Below are positions 15,966 through 23,481 of a DNA stretch of 35,095 nt, in pieces. A program made the position numbers and the translations under genes. The notes below the pieces were generated by a model, which saw only the letters and a program-made list of their open reading frames with translations, was not told the DNA's origin and searched no databases. Each line of letters opens with the position of its first letter. Positions within the stretch are counted from its first letter, which is position 1. The stretch is from an uncultured Bacteroidales bacterium (GTDB taxonomy: Bacteria; Bacteroidota; Bacteroidia; Bacteroidales; Muribaculaceae): NCBI GenBank assembly GCA_947173955.1, contig CAMWHE010000024.1, positions 1-35,095 on the forward strand, written 5' to 3'.

Positions 15966-16567
15966 TGCTCTTTGATGAATGGGGAACGTGACGGATCAAA
16001 AAGACCTTCGGAAAGATGACGATATATGCGCAGGCACGCCCATGCATCAAGCGAGGCATACGCCTGCTGAGCGGGTGAAAGTGACGGAGCTTCCCAGTTG
16101 GTAAGTCGCTGGCCTTTCGTAATATGCTCGCCAAAGACTATGGCATAAACTTTCTGAAGAGACAGATCCGTGATATCATACTTCCCGACAAAATGCTGTA
16201 GCTCCACAATTCCGGCAGGCACAAACGGAGCGAGACGCGACAATCCGTGGAAATCGTCCTTGGTGGAAAGTCCGATTTTGAGCACATCAGGGCTCTCCAT
16301 CAGCTTTCTGAGAGGCTCGCAGAAGCCTGTCATATTGACTCTGAAGAGGAAACATTCGTCGATTGTAGACAACTGGACGAGCGCCACATCATGGGTCTCT
16401 CCCTTGCGGAATGTAGGTCGGGTCTCCGTGTCAAATCCAAGAGCCGGCTGACGCATAAGGTAAGCGGCCGCTGACCGCGCATCGGCAGCATTGTCGATTA
16501 TATATATTTTGCCGGGGAATTTTGCTACCGGCATCTGGTGAATCTGAGATTTATCTATTGACAGCAT
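15962..16567 (-). CDS. 3'-5' exonuclease, RNase D-like (DEDDy)
   Basis: The protein has 201 residues from the ATG at 16567; a TTG at 16576 is rejected and an ATG at 16534 is possible. Motifs: Exo I GFDTETRP, Exo II KIGLSTKDDFHGL, Exo III YASLDAWACLRIY (Tyr four residues before Asp, hence DEDDy). It is a stand-alone nuclease domain without the HRDC domains of full RNase D, so the substrate may be RNA or DNA. The segment SLQKVYAIVFGEHITKGQRLTNWE is typical of Bacteroidetes members. It is the first gene of the six-gene minus-strand operon, with its promoter just upstream. Confidence 0.9.
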   Translation of the reverse strand: MLSIDKSQIHQMPVAKFPGKIYIIDNAADARSAAAYLMRQPALGFDTETRPTFRKGETHDVALVQLSTIDECFLFRVNMTGFCEPLRKLMESPDVLKIGLSTKDDFHGLSRLAPFVPAGIVELQHFVGKYDITDLSLQKVYAIVFGEHITKGQRLTNWEAPSLSPAQQAYASLDAWACLRIYRHLSEGLFDPSRSPFIKEQ

Positions 16568-16574
16568 ACTACGC

Positions 16575-16605
16575 AAAGATACGACATTTTATCTTGCCAT
16601 GCAAC
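16575..16605 (-). promoter_or_regulatory. promoter of the exonuclease-peptidase-MBL operon
   Basis: On the minus strand GTTG (16602-16605) precedes TATCTTTG (16575-16582) by 19 bp. The -7 element ends only 7 bp before the ATG at 16567, so the transcript would be nearly leaderless from that start. Confidence 0.7.
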
Positions 16606-16625
16606 ACGACCGGACTCGCAGTATA

Positions 16626-16657
16626 TTTGGTAATGTCGGGGATAATAGCTATATTTG
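16626..16657 (+). promoter_or_regulatory. hipBA promoter, TTTG-N20-TATATTTG
   Basis: TTTG at 16626-16629 and TATATTTG at 16650-16657 are 20 bp apart, a textbook match. The -33 box is itself part of an upstream TATATTTG copy (16622-16629). The 8-bp palindrome ATAGCTAT (16645-16652) overlaps the -7 box and could be part of a HipB operator, which would give autoregulation (inference). Confidence 0.75.
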
Positions 16658-16678
16658 TGATACAATATTAGCAGTATT

Positions 16679-17038
16679 ATGAATATATCTATAGATAGTA
16701 ATAACATCTTATCAGTTTTAGACAGTTACACACTCGATAATCCTGATGATATAATGATGCAAGTTGCAGAGGATTTTCGTAAGCGTAGAGTTGAAAAGAA
16801 TATTACCCGTCAGCACGTTGCAGAAATGTCGAGAGTACCTTTGGCTACAATAGCGCGCTTCGAGCAGAAAGGGCACATTGCCTTCGAGTCACTTGTCAAA
16901 CTTGCTATGGCCTTGCAATATACATCCGATATAAAGAATCTGTTTTCTACCCCTAAATTTGACACGATGGAAGAGCTTGAACTAATCCGTCATAAAAGCA
17001 ATGATAAGAGGGCTTACTCTAAAAGAAAGAAGGCATGA
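16679..17038 (+). CDS. hipB: HipB-like antitoxin, XRE-family helix-turn-helix
   Basis: The protein has 119 residues. The helix-turn-helix covers about 34-80: FRKRRVEKNITRQHVAEMSRV, PLATIARFEQKGHIAFESLVKLAMAL. The tail is basic (HKSNDKRAYSKRKKA). It should bind the shared promoter and hold the HipA kinase inactive. Its stop overlaps the hipA start as ATGA. The 33-residue head before the HTH is longer than in E. coli HipB. Pairing with HipA makes the call firm. Confidence 0.88.
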   Translation: MNISIDSNNILSVLDSYTLDNPDDIMMQVAEDFRKRRVEKNITRQHVAEMSRVPLATIARFEQKGHIAFESLVKLAMALQYTSDIKNLFSTPKFDTMEELELIRHKSNDKRAYSKRKKA

Positions 17039-18156
17039 AAAAGTCTGAAAAAATCAGTGTAATGTTTCATAGACAGCCGGTTGGTACCCTGTCTCTCACT
17101 CCCGACAATCGTCTCAACGTCTTTGAATACGATAAATCGTGGATCGCAGACGGATTCAGTATTTCTCCGCTTGAACTACCGTTAAAGGCCGGAGTCTTCA
17201 TCGCTAAAGCGCAACCATTTAACGGAAATTTTGGAATCTTTGAAGATAGTCTGCCTGATGGTTATGGTCGCTATCTTCTTCAGAAAGCATTGCGTCATAA
17301 TGGAATAGACGATTCAAGTTTATCATCTTTGGATAGACTGGCATTGGTAGGCGACAACGGAATGGGAGCCTTAACATATTCCCCTCCGGTAATTTTTACC
17401 CGCGAGAAGACCGTAACTGATTTCGACCATCTTCAGGAGATTGCACTTGAAGTCCTTAGAGAACAGCAGGATAACGATGCCGGATTGCTCCTTTATAATA
17501 GCGGAAATAGCGGCGGCGCGCGACCGAAAGCTGTATTTTCAGATGAAACAGGACACTGGCTTGTCAAATTCCGTCACACGTACGACCCGAAAGACATGGG
17601 TATTCAAGAAGCACGCTATAACGAAATTGCAAGGAAATGTGGGATAATCGTGCCGGACTTTAAACTCATCAATGGTCGCTACTTCGCGTCACGACGGTTT
17701 GACATAGACAAGAACGGGAATAGAGTCCATACGGCTACAGCCGGCGGACTACTTGGAGTTTCGCTACGTGAGCCATTTTTAGATTATTCAAATCTGCTCG
17801 CATTGACCGGCTACATCACCCGAAACCGTGAAGACGTAGAGCAAATGTACCGCCGGATGCTATTCAATTACCTGACAGACAATAAAGATGACCATTGCAA
17901 GAATTTCAGTTTCTATGTAAGAAGAGATAATGACTCTAAATCCTGGAGATGGCGGCTTGCTCCTGCCTACGACCTTACCCTTTGCACAGAGGGATATAAC
18001 GGAGAACATGCTACCTCGGTCAACGGCACAGGTCTACCACGGCTCGCTGATTTCATCGCTGTCGGCACGAAAATCAAACTTTCAGAAGATAGATGTCGAG
18101 AACTGATCAATGAAGTCCACACCGGTTGCGCGGAATTGATACGATATAAAATCTAA
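17035..18156 (+). CDS. hipA: HipA-like serine/threonine kinase toxin
   Basis: The protein has 373 residues. HipA-type kinases phosphorylate a translation factor (in E. coli, glutamyl-tRNA synthetase) and cause growth arrest. The N-terminal part has GIFEDSLPDGYGRYLLQ, the start of the HipA N-domain fold. The nucleotide-binding loop region is SGGARPKAVF (about 160-169). The catalytic loop is YLTDNKDDHCKNFSF (about 280) with the DDHxKN signature, then APAYDLTLC (about 307). All key residues seem kept, so it should be active unless held by HipB. It is somewhat shorter than E. coli HipA (440). The target here is not known. Confidence 0.9.
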   Translation: MKKSEKISVMFHRQPVGTLSLTPDNRLNVFEYDKSWIADGFSISPLELPLKAGVFIAKAQPFNGNFGIFEDSLPDGYGRYLLQKALRHNGIDDSSLSSLDRLALVGDNGMGALTYSPPVIFTREKTVTDFDHLQEIALEVLREQQDNDAGLLLYNSGNSGGARPKAVFSDETGHWLVKFRHTYDPKDMGIQEARYNEIARKCGIIVPDFKLINGRYFASRRFDIDKNGNRVHTATAGGLLGVSLREPFLDYSNLLALTGYITRNREDVEQMYRRMLFNYLTDNKDDHCKNFSFYVRRDNDSKSWRWRLAPAYDLTLCTEGYNGEHATSVNGTGLPRLADFIAVGTKIKLSEDRCRELINEVHTGCAELIRYKI

Positions 18157-18165
18157 AATAGAACA

Positions 18166-18203
18166 AAAAAGCGAAGTGAGGACGTTGCTTCACTTCGCTT
18201 TTT
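18166..18203. terminator. bidirectional terminator between hipA and the calcium ATPase
   Basis: A perfect 14-bp stem, AAAAAGCGAAGTGA (18166-18179) with TCACTTCGCTTTTT (18190-18203), and a 10-nt loop. A-tract and T-tract flank it, so it can end both convergent transcripts. Confidence 0.92.
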
Positions 18204-18222
18204 GTCTAAATAGTCTGCTTGT

Positions 18223-20898
18223 TTATCTCGACATCACGCGGAAAAGCTCCCCGACCCACATCACTACGGAAGTAGCGCCTATGATTATAAGCCAGTCAGC
18301 GACAAAAAGTGGCTCTACGCCGAAGAACTGCCCGCCTACACTTACGATCAGAATCTGACCTATGAGTATAATTCCGGTTATCAGCTCAAACCCGATGCTC
18401 TCATTCAACCGGAATATCGATTTGCCGGTAGCAAAGGCGCGGGCATTAAAAAGATTCCAGAACTGAAGGAATACGAATATCGAGAAGAAGAGCGACAGTT
18501 CGGGGACAGAAAGATCCTTGGACGGCAGCCACTCAAGGCGTCCGAACTGAGTCAGCGAAGTCAGATCGGTATGATGGAAGTAATACAGGATAGCCAAGAG
18601 AACCATGAAGAACATCAGGCCGACCGACAGAATTGACTTCCACATCGCACGGTCGATAATGAATGACTCGCGCGAGCGCGGCTTGTCCTTCATCACTGAT
18701 TCGCTGGGAGGCAGCGATGCGAGAGCCATTGCGGCGAAAGTATCCATAATAAGGTTGACCCACAGCATCTGAGTCACAGTCAAAGGCGACTCCGTACCCA
18801 TAAAGGCGCCGCACAGCACGATAAGACAAGCCACGACGTTGACTGTCATCTGGAACAGGATAAAGCGCTGGATGTTGCGGTAGAGGGAACGGCCCCACAT
18901 TACGGCGCGCCCTATCGACGTGAACGAGTTGTCAACGATAGTTATGTCCGAGGCTTCCTTTGCCACCGAAGTACCGTCGCCCATCGAGAGCCCGACATGG
19001 GCGGCCTTGAGTGCAGGAGCATCGTTAGTACCGTCGCCGGTCACAGCCACGACTTCATTGTTGGCCTGCAATGCCTCTACAAGCCGCTTCTTGTCGAGCG
19101 GACGGGCGCGAGCTATGATCTTGAAGTCCTCGACCCTGTTTTTCAGCTCTTCATCTGAGAGAGCAGCGAACTCCGTTCCTGTGATTATATTTTTTTCGCC
19201 ATCGACAGCATCATTCCACAGACCGATCTGGCGGCCGATTTCACGGGCAGTCGCCGGCGTATCGCCTGTGACTATCTTGACTTTTATACCGGCATCGATC
19301 ACTCCCTGTACAGCAGCGGGGACATCCTTACGCACAGGATCTGATATCGCCGTTATCCCCATAAACACCAGCCCGTCAGCCTTAAGGCGTCCGTCGGAAA
19401 TCTCATAGCCGGAGTCAGGAGACTGAAGTTCCTTATACGCGAAACCGAGCGTACGCATAGCCTGATTCTGATATATGAGCAGCTGGGCATCAATTTCCTG
19501 ACGGGTAACGCCTGATGTGTCGCCACACAGTCCGAATACAATCTCAGGGGCTCCTTTTACAAGCAGGAAAGTTTTACCTGTCGACTTGTCGGCGACAACG
19601 GTTGCCATATATTTACGCTCCGTCGAGAAGGGCAACTCTTCGACAACGTTCACACTCTCGCGGATTTTTTCATAATCGACACCACGCTCATTCAGCCAGA
19701 GCAGGAGCGCACCCTCTGTCGGGTTGCCCAGAGGTTTCGGTGAGTCTCCGGACAAGTCAAGGCGTGCTGTAGAATTGGCTGCAATGCTTAGATTTATGAT
19801 TTCATCGCCCGGGTTGCCGAAAAACTGAGTCTGATACACCTGCATACGGTTCTGGGTCAGTGTGCCGGTCTTGTCCGTGCATATCACGGTGATAGCGCCC
19901 ATTGTCTCGCAGGCATGAAGCTTTCTGACGAGATTGTTGGTCTTCAGCATCCGCCGCATTGAGAATGCCAGCGACAAAGTCACTGCCATAGGAAGACCCT
20001 CAGGTACCGACACAACAATCAGTGTCACAGCTATCATCAGGCTTTCGAGCATATACGATATGAAGTGCATCCAGTCAAACTCCCCGACCTCCGACATATA
20101 CATTATGATCCTGCCTACGATGATCAGACCCGCGATAATGTAGGAAGCAATGGTTATCAGACGGCTCAGACGGTCAAACTGCTCATCAAGAGGCGTTTTG
20201 ACATGGTCGTCGATCTGAGCGGCCTCGAATACTTTACCATTTTCGGTCGAGTCGCCCACGGCTGTCACATGCATGACCCCATGCCCCTCCATGATCTTTG
20301 TACCGCGAAGCACGCGATTTGAGGGGAATGTAGCCTCAGGGTCAAAGTGAGCTTCGTCAGTGGTCTTTGCGGCGACCGGCTCTCCGGTCAGAGTCGACTC
20401 GTCGACACTGAGGTCATAAGCCTCAAGCAAATCGCCGTCAGCCGGTATCTCACAGCCGGTCGTGAGTATAACGCAATCGCCTACTACGATATCCCGGCGG
20501 GGCACCTCCGTGGGATTACCGTTTCTGACTACCTGTACAGGCTCATCGTCATTGACCTGATTCAGCAGATTAAACTCCTTGTCAGCGCGGTATTCGAAGA
20601 AAAATGAGAGTCCGGTTGCCAACAGGATAGCGACAAAAATTCCGATCGGCTCAAAAAAGACGCTGACTCCGTGGCCACCCTTGGCGGCCGGAATAAGCCA
20701 GTACTGATAGCATGAGATAGCTATCGAAAGTGTGCCGGCAACGAGAAGAATTATAATCAGGGGATCCTTGAATTTTCCTAAAAATTTACGTAACAATGAC
20801 TCCTTGGCGGCCGGAGTCAGTACATTTGTACCATATTGCCGGCGGCTCTCCCCTACCTGGGAGTCGGTCAGACCGGTATATTTCGTATTAGTTGACAT
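18223..20898 (-). CDS. calcium-translocating P-type ATPase (PMCA-type)
   Basis: The protein has 891 residues and pumps cations, most likely Ca2+, out of the cytoplasm. The actuator loop has LTGEP (about 170). TM4 has VPEGLPMAVTL (about 300), the PEGLP form typical of PMCA/SERCA-like pumps. The phosphorylation site is ICDKTGTLTQNRM (about 342). The hinge is VVAVTGDGTNDAPALKAA (about 620). TM6 has MLWVNLIMDTFAAMALA. It is full length. A TATCTTTG box lies 25 bp upstream of the ATG, and a shared terminator lies downstream. The ion is inferred from the motifs. Confidence 0.92.
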   Translation of the reverse strand: MSTNTKYTGLTDSQVGESRRQYGTNVLTPAAKESLLRKFLGKFKDPLIIILLVAGTLSIAISCYQYWLIPAAKGGHGVSVFFEPIGIFVAILLATGLSFFFEYRADKEFNLLNQVNDDEPVQVVRNGNPTEVPRRDIVVGDCVILTTGCEIPADGDLLEAYDLSVDESTLTGEPVAAKTTDEAHFDPEATFPSNRVLRGTKIMEGHGVMHVTAVGDSTENGKVFEAAQIDDHVKTPLDEQFDRLSRLITIASYIIAGLIIVGRIIMYMSEVGEFDWMHFISYMLESLMIAVTLIVVSVPEGLPMAVTLSLAFSMRRMLKTNNLVRKLHACETMGAITVICTDKTGTLTQNRMQVYQTQFFGNPGDEIINLSIAANSTARLDLSGDSPKPLGNPTEGALLLWLNERGVDYEKIRESVNVVEELPFSTERKYMATVVADKSTGKTFLLVKGAPEIVFGLCGDTSGVTRQEIDAQLLIYQNQAMRTLGFAYKELQSPDSGYEISDGRLKADGLVFMGITAISDPVRKDVPAAVQGVIDAGIKVKIVTGDTPATAREIGRQIGLWNDAVDGEKNIITGTEFAALSDEELKNRVEDFKIIARARPLDKKRLVEALQANNEVVAVTGDGTNDAPALKAAHVGLSMGDGTSVAKEASDITIVDNSFTSIGRAVMWGRSLYRNIQRFILFQMTVNVVACLIVLCGAFMGTESPLTVTQMLWVNLIMDTFAAMALASLPPSESVMKDKPRSRESFIIDRAMWKSILSVGLMFFMVLLAILYYFHHTDLTSLTQFGRLEWLPSKDLSVPELSLFFSIFVFLQFWNLFNARAFATGKSIFRLNESIGFELITGIILIGQILIVSVGGQFFGVEPLFVADWLIIIGATSVVMWVGELFRVMSR

Positions 20899-20922
20899 CA
20901 GTGATTATTGCTAAAACAGTTA

Positions 20923-20930
20923 CAAAGATA
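20923..20930 (-). promoter_or_regulatory. -7 element TATCTTTG of the calcium ATPase gene
   Basis: Read on the minus strand this matches TAnnTTTG and gives a leader of about 20 nt. No clear -33 box was seen. Confidence 0.6.
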
Positions 20931-20951
20931 CTACATTTTAGAGTCATTCCG

Positions 20952-21863
20952 CTAATTTTTCAAAGTATTACGTGATTCATGCCACGGCTCCATGTGGATA
21001 TTTATAATACTGTTCTTACCGAAACGCCTTTTTATACCGGCCTCCACTGCCGATGCTATATTATGAGCCTCCGTAAGACGCAGATTGCCGTCGAGCTTGA
21101 TGTGCAGGTCAATGGCCTTGGCATTACCGACTTTACGCGTACGCAGACGATGAAATCCCCTCACCCCCGGAGTCGACATTATTATTTTCTCCAGTTCCTT
21201 TACCTGGCTGTCGGGCAGCGAGCTTTCAAGCAGTTCGCTGATACAGGGTTTCATAATATCATAGCCCGATTTTACAATAAACACGCTGACGACGGCGGCC
21301 GCTATCGGGTCAAGAATCCTATACTTCTGCCCTAAGAATATTGCGCCCGCGATACCCACTGCCGTACCAAACGATGAAATGGCGTCGCTGCGGTGATGCC
21401 ACGCATTGGCCTTCACTGCGTCCGAATCGAGTTTTTTACCCCAGCGGACGGTATATCGATACAATATTTCCTTAACAAGAATGGACACTAACGCTACCGC
21501 CAGAGCTATCCATGACGGCTCGGCAAGCACCTCGCCACGCAGGCTCCTTACAATCTGACTGATTCCCTCAACGCCCAGACCGACTCCGGCAAGGAGCAGT
21601 ATAAGTCCGATAATAAGAGTGGCAAGCGTCTCGAATTTTCCATGACCATAGTCATGCCCCTTGTCGCTTGGCTTTCCGGCTATCTTAACGAATATCAGGA
21701 CAATGACATCTGATATAAAATCCGTCAGCGAATGTACGCCGTCAGCCACGAGGGCCGAGCTGCGTCCGGCGATGCCCGCAATTAATTTTATGACAATCAG
21801 GGCGGCATTGACCACCGAACCGATCAATGTCACTTTATATATCCTGCGTTCACGCAACTCCAT
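20952..21863 (-). CDS. cation diffusion facilitator transporter
   Basis: The protein has 303 residues and is a zinc or other divalent-metal/proton antiporter of the inner membrane. About six hydrophobic spans are visible. The TM2 metal site is ADGVHSLTDFISD (about 40-52), followed by HDYGHGKFETLATL (about 69). The TM5 site is NAWHHRSDAISS (about 153). The C-terminal cytoplasmic domain has RGFHRLRTRKVGNAKAIDLHIKLDG and ends with IINIHMEPW, the usual fold. The HxxxD/HxxxD pair suggests zinc-type selectivity. It is transcribed on its own, in line with the ATPase gene. Confidence 0.92.
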   Translation of the reverse strand: MELRERRIYKVTLIGSVVNAALIVIKLIAGIAGRSSALVADGVHSLTDFISDVIVLIFVKIAGKPSDKGHDYGHGKFETLATLIIGLILLLAGVGLGVEGISQIVRSLRGEVLAEPSWIALAVALVSILVKEILYRYTVRWGKKLDSDAVKANAWHHRSDAISSFGTAVGIAGAIFLGQKYRILDPIAAAVVSVFIVKSGYDIMKPCISELLESSLPDSQVKELEKIIMSTPGVRGFHRLRTRKVGNAKAIDLHIKLDGNLRLTEAHNIASAVEAGIKRRFGKNSIINIHMEPWHESRNTLKN

Positions 21864-21909
21864 ATTTCAGGCATATCTTTATTAAACATCCCTTGACTTA
21901 CCAAGTATA

Positions 21910-21939
21910 ACAAATATAAAGGGTAAAATGTCAGGACAA
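21910..21939 (-). promoter_or_regulatory. promoter of the cation diffusion facilitator gene
   Basis: On the minus strand TTTG (21936-21939) precedes TATATTTG (21910-21917) by 18 bp. As at hipBA, the TTTG is itself the end of another -7-like box, TATCTTTG (21936-21943). Confidence 0.55.
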
Positions 21940-21979
21940 AGATACGACTTTTTTCAATGATCCTACTGTATGACGGATG

Positions 21980-22609
21980 TCATGGGATCCAGTAATACAT
22001 CGGCTTCTTGCGATGCTCCGTTACCCACACCTCAAAATCCCGCATATTGTTGACTCCACCGGCGATTACGGCCTCGTAATATTCCACTCCGTGATAGTCC
22101 GCTCCTTCAGGTGTCCCAAATTTAAGTCTGAGAATAGATGCTTTCTGCTCCGGAGTCACAACTTCCGAAATTCTGTCAGCTATTTTTTCAAAATACCCGT
22201 CATATTCCGTCCCCTCCTCAATATGTATGACATCAAACTGCCATATCTCATCCTCATATCGGTAGAAAATATGCCATGCTACACAGTGCTCGTCAGTATG
22301 CAGCCCGTTGATACATTTGAGTTCCGTCACACCCGGCAGCCGTGCGATCTGAGCCGCGATAGCGAAGCTGCCCGCTTCCGTAATCCCCTTGGAATATACA
22401 TGAAGGTCTATATCCCGATGGGAAGCCAAAAGTCCCATCCGGAGCGATCCTACAAGATTGACACGACACCCATTCTTACGCCAGATATCCGCTATACCTG
22501 ATTCCTGAAGTACCTTTTCGGCTTGACACTGACGTGTCGCAGCCAGTTCCATTATTTCCTGATCGGAATAGCGGCACATGTTCTCTGCGATATTTTCCAT
22601 TTTCCTCAT
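21980..22609 (-). CDS. nucleotidyltransferase-fold protein
   Basis: The protein has 209 residues and no signal. The pattern VNLVGSLRMGLLASHRDIDLHVY (about 50-72) matches the polymerase-beta-type nucleotidyltransferase signature GS-x-G, then DxD (DID). A third acid is likely in IWQFDVIHIE (about 123-132). All three catalytic acids therefore seem present. The rest is alpha-helical and ends MYYWIP. A short His/Cys-rich stretch, GLHTDEHCVAWHIFY, lies between the motifs. Substrate and partner are unknown, and no antitoxin-like gene sits next to it, so it need not be a toxin. A second ATG at 22600 is possible. Confidence 0.75.
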   Translation of the reverse strand: MRKMENIAENMCRYSDQEIMELAATRQCQAEKVLQESGIADIWRKNGCRVNLVGSLRMGLLASHRDIDLHVYSKGITEAGSFAIAAQIARLPGVTELKCINGLHTDEHCVAWHIFYRYEDEIWQFDVIHIEEGTEYDGYFEKIADRISEVVTPEQKASILRLKFGTPEGADYHGVEYYEAVIAGGVNNMRDFEVWVTEHRKKPMYYWIP

Positions 22610-22719
22610 AATAATATTGTAACCCGGAGTATGACTACCCCTCTTATATTAAGGCAAAAGAGCAGCCTTTCGCGAGCCACTCTTCTATCAAGGAATGCTA
22701 TATAGGTATAATTTCGCTA

Positions 22720-22727
22720 CAAATATA
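22720..22727 (-). promoter_or_regulatory. possible -7 element TATATTTG of the nucleotidyltransferase gene
   Basis: It matches TAnnTTTG on the minus strand. It would give a leader of about 105 nt, which holds no clear structure. Confidence 0.4.
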
Positions 22728-22765
22728 GTCATTTTCAGACCGCTGTACAAATCCGGGACAGAACT

Positions 22766-22972
22766 TTATATAACAAGTGCCGATATTAAAATGACCATAC
22801 CGACCGCAATTGTCAGCAGACAGCAATTCCTATGTAATTGCATGGTTTTTCTCTTTTGGGGATATTTCTCCCTATCTTCTTTAGCCGCCAGTCTCCTTGA
22901 AGCCTGCCAGGCAAGTGCCAACCAGCCGATGACAATTACCGCAATACCAATCCACATCAAAATGTTTGCCAT
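22766..22972 (-). CDS. small two-span membrane protein
   Basis: The product has 68 residues. Span one is ILMWIGIAVIVIGWLALAW (about 4-22) and span two CCLLTIAVGMVILISALVI (about 50-68). A charged linker (RRLAAKEDREKYPQKRKTMQ) joins them and is probably cytoplasmic. The regular membrane pattern supports a real gene although no promoter or family is evident. Function unknown. Confidence 0.55.
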   Translation of the reverse strand: MANILMWIGIAVIVIGWLALAWQASRRLAAKEDREKYPQKRKTMQLHRNCCLLTIAVGMVILISALVI

Positions 22973-23082
22973 AGTCTATCTGTTTTTCGATATAAACAAT
23001 CCGCACTTTCATCAAGTTCGCGGATAGCAATCTGCGACATCTTTAAATTTTCCTCTGTTGCTTGTTTTGAACTATAAGTTGG

Positions 23083-23162
23083 TCTTTCGAGGAAAGATTG
23101 GGATTCTTGCTACGCAAGCGCTGACGCGATAACAGGCCCTCCGGGGCTCTCATCCCGTCTTT
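23083..23162. repeat. degenerate tRNA-Ser 3'-end copy within a structured stretch
   Basis: Bases 23083-23106 repeat 23194-23217 (tRNA acceptor and T-arm start plus 7 bp beyond the gene) with three mismatches. The copy lies in a stretch that can fold: AAAGATTGGGAT (from about 23094) can pair with ATCCCGTCTTT (ending about 23162). Inside are a CTTGC-TAC-GCAAG hairpin and a CCC-TCC-GGGG-type hairpin. It has no intact tRNA cloverleaf. Confidence 0.6.
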
Positions 23163-23170
23163 AAATACAC

Positions 23171-23198
23171 AAAGAGCAACTCTCAGGAGTTACTCTTT
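23171..23198. terminator. hairpin downstream of tRNA-Ser
   Basis: AAAGAGCAACTC (23171-23182) pairs with GAGTTACTCTTT (23187-23198) with one mismatch and a 4-nt loop. It lies 3 bp beyond the tRNA 3' end and probably stops tRNA transcription, though the T-run is short. Confidence 0.6.
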
Positions 23199-23200
23199 CG

Positions 23201-23287
23201 CGGAAAGACAGGGATTCGAACCCTGGGTACCCGTAAGGGTACAACGGTTTTCGAGACCGTCCCGATCGACCACTCCGGCATCTTTCC
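23201..23287 (-). tRNA. tRNA-Ser (anticodon CGA)
   Basis: The minus strand reads GGAAAGATGCCGGAGTGG at the 5' end. The acceptor GGAAAGA pairs with TCTTTCC. The anticodon stem ACGGT/ACCGT closes a loop CTCGAAA, giving anticodon CGA for codon UCG. A long variable arm (TACCC/GGGTA) is typical of serine tRNAs. The T-loop GGTTCGAATCC is intact. The 3' CCA is not encoded. The length is 87 nt. Confidence 0.95.
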
Positions 23288-23307
23288 TTTAGTCGGTTTT
23301 TCGGCCA

Positions 23308-23339
23308 CAAAGTTAAGGTTATTTTATTATGTTGCCAAA
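23308..23339 (-). promoter_or_regulatory. tRNA-Ser promoter, TTTG-N20-TAACTTTG
   Basis: On the minus strand TTTG (23336-23339) and TAACTTTG (23308-23315) are 20 bp apart. Transcription would start about 15 nt before the mature tRNA. Confidence 0.8.
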
Positions 23340-23374
23340 TTTATTTTTGATTTATGAAAGTTTTTGATTTTGTC

Positions 23375-23407
23375 TTGATTGCGTCTCAATAAGATTTCGT
23401 ATCTTTG
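23375..23407 (+). promoter_or_regulatory. dnaN promoter
   Basis: TATCTTTG at 23400-23407 matches the -7 box; TTG at 23375-23377 is 22 bp upstream, slightly long. The leader to the dnaN ATG is about 70 nt. Confidence 0.65.
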
Positions 23408-23481
23408 TTTTTTGAAGAAGTATATCCCGACGCACTGCGCGACGTGGACTGTAAACAAGAAAAATTTAAATACATATCATA

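Noticed and set aside
21980-22609. Reading the nucleotidyltransferase-fold protein as a MntA/HEPN-type toxin-antitoxin gene
   Set aside because: No HEPN-like or other small partner lies next to it, and it is longer than minimal MntA-type proteins.
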